Assembly: GCA_003135055.1 (NCBI GenBank)
Contig: PLDF01000330.1
Location: 1 to 45,555, forward strand
Source of the DNA: Bryobacterales bacterium
GTDB taxonomy: Bacteria > Acidobacteriota > Terriglobia > Bryobacterales > Bryobacteraceae
Direction: 5' to 3'
Length of the DNA stretch: 45,555 nucleotides
How positions within the stretch are numbered: the stretch's first letter is position 1; each line of letters opens with the position of its first letter. A model generated the notes under the pieces. That model searched no databases and was not told the origin of the DNA. It saw only the letters and a program-made list of their open reading frames with translations. Below, in pieces: positions 42,048-45,555 of this stretch. The position numbers and the translations under genes were made by a program.

Positions 42048-42683
42048 TTAGGCCGCTTGCTCTCCAAACGAAGCAGCCAAGTCGATCGCCTTTTCGGCAT
42101 GGCCGGCTTTCAGCGCTTCGAGGATGGTCTTACCTCCCAGCGCCGGCGCGGAAGCCATTAGCGCCGAGAGTTGGGTCCAGGGACTCTGAATCTGAAACGC
42201 CTGAAGTACGCCCTCAAGACCGCGAATCACACCGTCGGAAGTGAACTGGCACGCCGGATAGAGGTACTCGCCGGACCCGTTCGGTACCGCTAACAGGGTG
42301 CCCCGGCTTCGGCGCTTATCCACCGCTTGCCGCGTGATGCCGAGCACGCTCGCTACCTGGCTGGATGTAAGAGCTCCGCCGGCATCCGTCAATAATTCCC
42401 GCTTCACGGCCACGCCTCTTGCCATCGCTTCCACGAAGGGATCCACCGCGGAAAGATCGACGCCGAACGGCGCGAGGTCCGATAGCAGTGAAGCGACGCC
42501 GCCCATATCGGTCGGTGAGGCCAGGGCGGCTTTGAGGGCTTCGAGCGATGCAGCATAACTCATGCGTTCCAGCATTTTCACGGATCGTTTCAGGAATGTC
42601 TGCGCCAGGGCGTTGTCCGCTGGATGCCTTTCCATTGACGAAGCGCGATCTGGCATTGCGGCCGTGCTTTGATTTGATCTCAC
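42048..42683 (-). CDS. Helix-turn-helix antitoxin of the second RES module
   Basis: A 211-residue protein from GTG at 42683, which has a good GGAGG five bases upstream. A helix-turn-helix is visible at about 107-135 (LTSSQVASVLGITRQAVDKR, then RSRGTLLAVPNGSGEYLYPA). The C-terminal region WTQLSALMASAPALGGKTIL, EALKAGHAEKAIDLAASF is similar in layout to the DUF2384 toxin-binding part. It would neutralise the adjacent RES toxin and repress its own operon. It has little resemblance to the 40530 antitoxin, so the two modules are not a recent duplication. Confidence 0.83.
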   Translation of the reverse strand: MRSNQSTAAMPDRASSMERHPADNALAQTFLKRSVKMLERMSYAASLEALKAALASPTDMGGVASLLSDLAPFGVDLSAVDPFVEAMARGVAVKRELLTDAGGALTSSQVASVLGITRQAVDKRRSRGTLLAVPNGSGEYLYPACQFTSDGVIRGLEGVLQAFQIQSPWTQLSALMASAPALGGKTILEALKAGHAEKAIDLAASFGEQAA

Positions 42684-42759
42684 TTACCTCCACCCCATCC
42701 CTAGTTTACCACGTCCGTCACCCCCACGCTCAGACACCGACAACTACGAGGCCCGCCGA

Positions 42760-42806
42760 CGTGGCGCACGCACTCATGCGTGCCGCGTTCACAATCGTGT
42801 GAACGC
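42760..42806 (-). repeat. GCGTTCACA two-hairpin repeat, copy 2
   Basis: Two tandem perfect stems: GCGTTCACA..TGTGAACGC (42785-42806) and GCACGCA..TGCGTGC (about 42766-42783), lying immediately downstream of the SNF2 gene stop. Reverse-oriented relative of 32740-32781. Its position suits an mRNA-end or termination role, but no U-tract follows. Confidence 0.7.
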
Positions 42807-42810
42807 GCCG

Positions 42811-45252
42811 CTACCCGGGCCGGCTGAACGCGCCCATAACAGCCGCGATAGCCCGCATAATGCGGTCCTGATCCACGGACGCCGGCAGCGGAATCGATAG
42901 AACCGGAGCGTTGGTACGAGGGTCGCGCGACACCAGGCTCGAAAGGCCCCGCTCGATCGGTCCGTTCGGGCCGCCGCCAGCCTGCGCGCTTTGCGCCACG
43001 GCAGCCAGAGACTCAAGGAATCGCATTCCGGTTTCGATCAACCCGGCCGCAGCCCGTTCGAAACCGGACTGTTCGAAACCGGACTGTGGCGACGCGGGTT
43101 GGTCTCCGGCAGCCTGTTGCGCCGCCGGAACAGGCGGCGTCGTCGTTGCGGATGCCGCCGCGGATGCCGCTCCGGATGCCGCCGCCGCGGACTGCACGGG
43201 CACAGCCTTGGACGGCGGTTGGTCGATCACAGGCTTTGGCCGCTCAGGCTGGTCCGCGAAAATTTCCTTCACCGCCTGGAGCACGCTCTTCCGTCCCAGC
43301 GCCGCGAAGCTCACCTCGGCGGTTGGTGAATCGAAGACGCCCGCGAACAGGGATTTCTTAAGCTTCAGCGTTTCCCACACGCGCTCTTCGATGCTGCCCG
43401 TAGTCAGCAGATGAACCACGTGAACTGGATGGGCTTGCCCCATACGGTGCACCCGGCCAATCCTCTGCTCAAGGCGCGCGGGGTTCCAGGGAGGCTCGAA
43501 ATTGATCACCGCCGAGGCCGCCTGGAGATTCAGCCCAACGCCGCCCGCATCGGTCGAGAGAAAGACTCTGCACTCCGCATCGCGCCGGAATTTCTCCATC
43601 AGCGCGCCGCGATTCTTCGAAGGCACGCCGCCGTGCAGAGAGACGAATCCGATGCCCAGCTTGGCAAGCTCCTTGCCTGCCAGATGAGTCATCCGCTCAT
43701 ACTCGCTGAATACCACCACCTTGCGGTTCTCTTCGATAGCCAGCTCGCGGACGATTTCGCGAAACTCGGCGAGCTTGGGCGAATGATTCGTCTGTTTGTC
43801 GAACAGAAACGTGGAATCGCAAAGCATGCGCATGTTTTGCAGGCAGCACAGGACGCGCCGCAGGTCCGTCTCCGACAGCCAACCCTGCCGTTCCCATTTG
43901 CGCATCAGAGATCTGAGGATGTCGCTTTGTTCCCAGTACGGCTCCGCCTGTTGCGGGGTCAGGGAAACGTGTAGAATCTGGTCCGTGCGTTCCGGCAGAT
44001 CTTTGAGAACCTCCTGCCGCGTGCGCCGCAGCAGAATCGGCGCCAGTTGGTCGTGGATGCGATCGAGTCCGCGGTACCCAATCAGATGGCCCTTTTCGTC
44101 TTCGCTCCGGTGTTCGTGAAGGAAGCGGAACGCGGGGCCGAGGCGGCGGCCGTCAATGAACTCCACCACCGAAAACAGCTCCTCCAGCTTGTTCTCGATG
44201 GGCGTTCCGGTCAGCACGAAGGCATAGCGGCTCGTCAGTTGCTTGATCGTGCGGGCCGTGGCCGTGGTCCAATTCCGGATGCGCTGCGCTTCGTCCAGAA
44301 TGATCAGGTCGGGCGCCAGCTCCTGCATGTAGCGCACATCCTTGAGCGCCAGCTCGTAGCTGGTCAGGTTGAAGAATTTGGGCGAGGCATAGAGCTCCCG
44401 CCGCCGCGGCAGCAATCCGTCGATGATCTGGGCGGGATGGTCCGTGAACTTCTCGATCTCCGTTTTCCACTGGTACTTCACCGAAGCAGGGGCTATCACC
44501 AGCACTCTGGCGATCCCGCGGCGCCGCCGCAGCATCTCCGCGGCCGCCAGGGCCTGCACGGTTTTGCCCAAGCCCATGTCGTCCGCCAGCACAACCCGGC
44601 CCCGGCAGGCCGCGAAGATGGCGCCGCGCGTCTGGTAGGGAAGCAACTTCGTCTTCAGCACTCCATCCAGCGGATCTTGACCCCGGCTGAGTTTCGCCAG
44701 AAGCTGCCGTTCGAGTTCGAGCCCTTCGGCAATTTCGTTTTCGCGGTCGATGTATTCCAGCACGTCGCTGTAGATCACGGCGTCAAGATCGGCGCCGCGA
44801 AAAGCCTCCATCACCTCATGAAAGCTTCGAAGATGCTCTTTCCGCAGCAACCCGGCCGGGTCGAAATACTTGCCGGCCAGCGCCAGAAGCGCGGGCGATG
44901 GAGCGGCAGGCAGGCGCAGCCGGATATCGATGGTTTCGCCGTACTGCAATGAGATGGAAGCCCGCGAGCGCACGTACTCCCTGCGATCGAGTACATGACC
45001 ATGCCGTTTCCGCAGCCGTAATAGAAGCGCTTCGATGTGCTTGCACGTTCCCAGGGTGTTGACGCCGAAGTCCGGACACGAGCAGTAATTCTCGAACAGC
45101 CCCGGACCGCGCATCGCCACCCGGTAAGTTTTTCCGCTGGCCGACTGCACGCGATAATCGCCAAACGGCTCCCCCCTTGGCCGTTCCAGAATCTTGGCAA
45201 TGGCGCCCTGCGCCCGCTCCCGCCGCTCCGCAATCTGCTGCTCGATTAACAT
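42811..45252 (-). CDS. SWIM zinc finger / SNF2-family helicase
   Basis: An 813-residue DNA translocase. A SWIM zinc motif lies at the N-terminus (YCSCPDFGVNTLGTCKH: Cys57, Cys59, Cys70, His72). The SNF2 ATPase follows: Walker A DDMGLGKTVQ (225-231), DEAQ (320-323), VLTGTPIENKLEELFSV, and in the second lobe LSTDAGGVGLNLQAASAVIN and QRIGRVHRMGQ. From about 680 the tail is low-complexity and Ala/Pro-rich, ending in a hydrophobic segment. Family knowledge: bacterial SWIM-SNF2 proteins (RapA-like or defence-associated) remodel nucleic-acid complexes; the specific role is not known. It lies beside two RES toxin-antitoxin modules. The ATG at 45252 is preceded by a region without a clear Shine-Dalgarno. 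Confidence 0.93.
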   Translation of the reverse strand: MLIEQQIAERRERAQGAIAKILERPRGEPFGDYRVQSASGKTYRVAMRGPGLFENYCSCPDFGVNTLGTCKHIEALLLRLRKRHGHVLDRREYVRSRASISLQYGETIDIRLRLPAAPSPALLALAGKYFDPAGLLRKEHLRSFHEVMEAFRGADLDAVIYSDVLEYIDRENEIAEGLELERQLLAKLSRGQDPLDGVLKTKLLPYQTRGAIFAACRGRVVLADDMGLGKTVQALAAAEMLRRRRGIARVLVIAPASVKYQWKTEIEKFTDHPAQIIDGLLPRRRELYASPKFFNLTSYELALKDVRYMQELAPDLIILDEAQRIRNWTTATARTIKQLTSRYAFVLTGTPIENKLEELFSVVEFIDGRRLGPAFRFLHEHRSEDEKGHLIGYRGLDRIHDQLAPILLRRTRQEVLKDLPERTDQILHVSLTPQQAEPYWEQSDILRSLMRKWERQGWLSETDLRRVLCCLQNMRMLCDSTFLFDKQTNHSPKLAEFREIVRELAIEENRKVVVFSEYERMTHLAGKELAKLGIGFVSLHGGVPSKNRGALMEKFRRDAECRVFLSTDAGGVGLNLQAASAVINFEPPWNPARLEQRIGRVHRMGQAHPVHVVHLLTTGSIEERVWETLKLKKSLFAGVFDSPTAEVSFAALGRKSVLQAVKEIFADQPERPKPVIDQPPSKAVPVQSAAAASGAASAAASATTTPPVPAAQQAAGDQPASPQSGFEQSGFERAAAGLIETGMRFLESLAAVAQSAQAGGGPNGPIERGLSSLVSRDPRTNAPVLSIPLPASVDQDRIMRAIAAVMGAFSRPG

Positions 45253-45555
45253 GCCGGTGATTCCTCGTCCACGGATTACGAGTCAGGATAGCAAAGCGCG
45301 CCGCCGGGTGCTTAAACGGATTCGGGAAGCAGTGTGAACCGCGTTCGTGGGGCAGGTTGGCTAACCTGCGGCGGATTGGTTAATCCGCCTCCAGGAGTTA
45401 CCCGCGCATCCCGACATCGCTGAAGGAACTGGTTGTTAGATGTAGAGACTCAGAGCCCGCGTTTGCCTTACTCGCAGGGGCGCGGCGCGTCAAAGCCCGG
45501 CAGGCGGATTCATAACCCTAAAAACGGCGGTTGAAACGCCACTCACGAGCATGGC
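45253..45555. other. Right edge, promoter region and repeat
   Basis: Upstream of the SNF2 gene. It contains the hairpin repeat at 45348-45400 and no recognised gene up to the window end. Confidence 0.5.
45348..45400 (+). repeat. GGGGCAG-type hairpin repeat, copy 3
   Basis: Begins CGTGGGGCAGG and holds two small hairpins, GCAGGTTGGCTAACCTGC and GGCGGATTGGTTAATCCGCC. It resembles the elements at 10639-10752 and 26442-26487 in its GTGGGGCAG start and tandem-hairpin layout, though the stems differ in sequence. Confidence 0.65.

Overview
The window looks like a chromosome segment of an Acidobacteriota bacterium of the Bryobacterales / Candidatus Solibacter type. The evidence is the high-GC coding, a duplicated FtsX/MacB permease of the ADOP type, a very large carboxypeptidase-regulatory TonB-dependent receptor, the remnant of a TIGR03437 (Solibacter C-terminal) protein, a PEP-CTERM protein, and many short palindromic interspersed repeats. 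No rRNA, tRNA, CRISPR array, integrase or IS transposase was recognised. All family names come from reading motifs by eye; no database search was possible.

Layout, left to right. 174-2687 (-): ADOP permease. 3034-9933 (+): a tight cassette of an HPr-kinase-like ATPase, a TonB-dependent receptor, and a fusion of a PF14907-type nucleotidyltransferase with an MFS carrier; lepB follows. 10956-11453: a ParDE-like toxin-antitoxin pair with a frameshifted toxin. 11495-12107: DUF2905 and CDGSH small proteins. 12421-13941: a beta-lactamase-fold serine hydrolase. 14296-19654 (-): a mannose-glycan utilisation operon (exported GH38 alpha-mannosidase, LacI regulator, SDR). 19902-23187: a decayed cytochrome P450, an intact radical SAM/SPASM protein and a decayed class II photolyase. 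23184-27377 (+): TIGR01777 oxidoreductase, DUF1385 protein, prfA and prmC. 27719-28144: two small stress/membrane genes, CsbD and a DUF3309-like protein. 28360-32578 (-): a sugar-phosphate isomerase-like protein, queG and a membrane-anchored MutS-like ATPase. 32868-33644 (-): PEP-CTERM protein. 34233-36972: a TIGR03437 remnant hit by a repeat, then a membrane spermidine-synthase-like protein. 37062-37820 (-): UPF0175/DUF3368 toxin-antitoxin pair with a broken toxin. 37947-40400 (-): exported S9 peptidase. 40530-42683: two intact RES-type toxin-antitoxin modules tail to tail. 42811-45252 (-): a SWIM-SNF2 helicase.

The two most unusual aspects are these. (1) The kinase / receptor / nucleotidyltransferase-MFS cassette resembles tailoring genes of peptide natural-product clusters, but no precursor or core maturation enzyme is visible here. 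(2) Several families of palindromic repeats are present. Members sit between genes, one has inserted into a TIGR03437 gene with an apparent 13-bp target duplication, and some appear captured in frame inside open reading frames (MFS loop, MutS-like protein, TonB-receptor leader), reminiscent of Rickettsia palindromic elements. Four toxin-antitoxin modules occur; in two of them the antitoxin is intact while the toxin is frameshifted.
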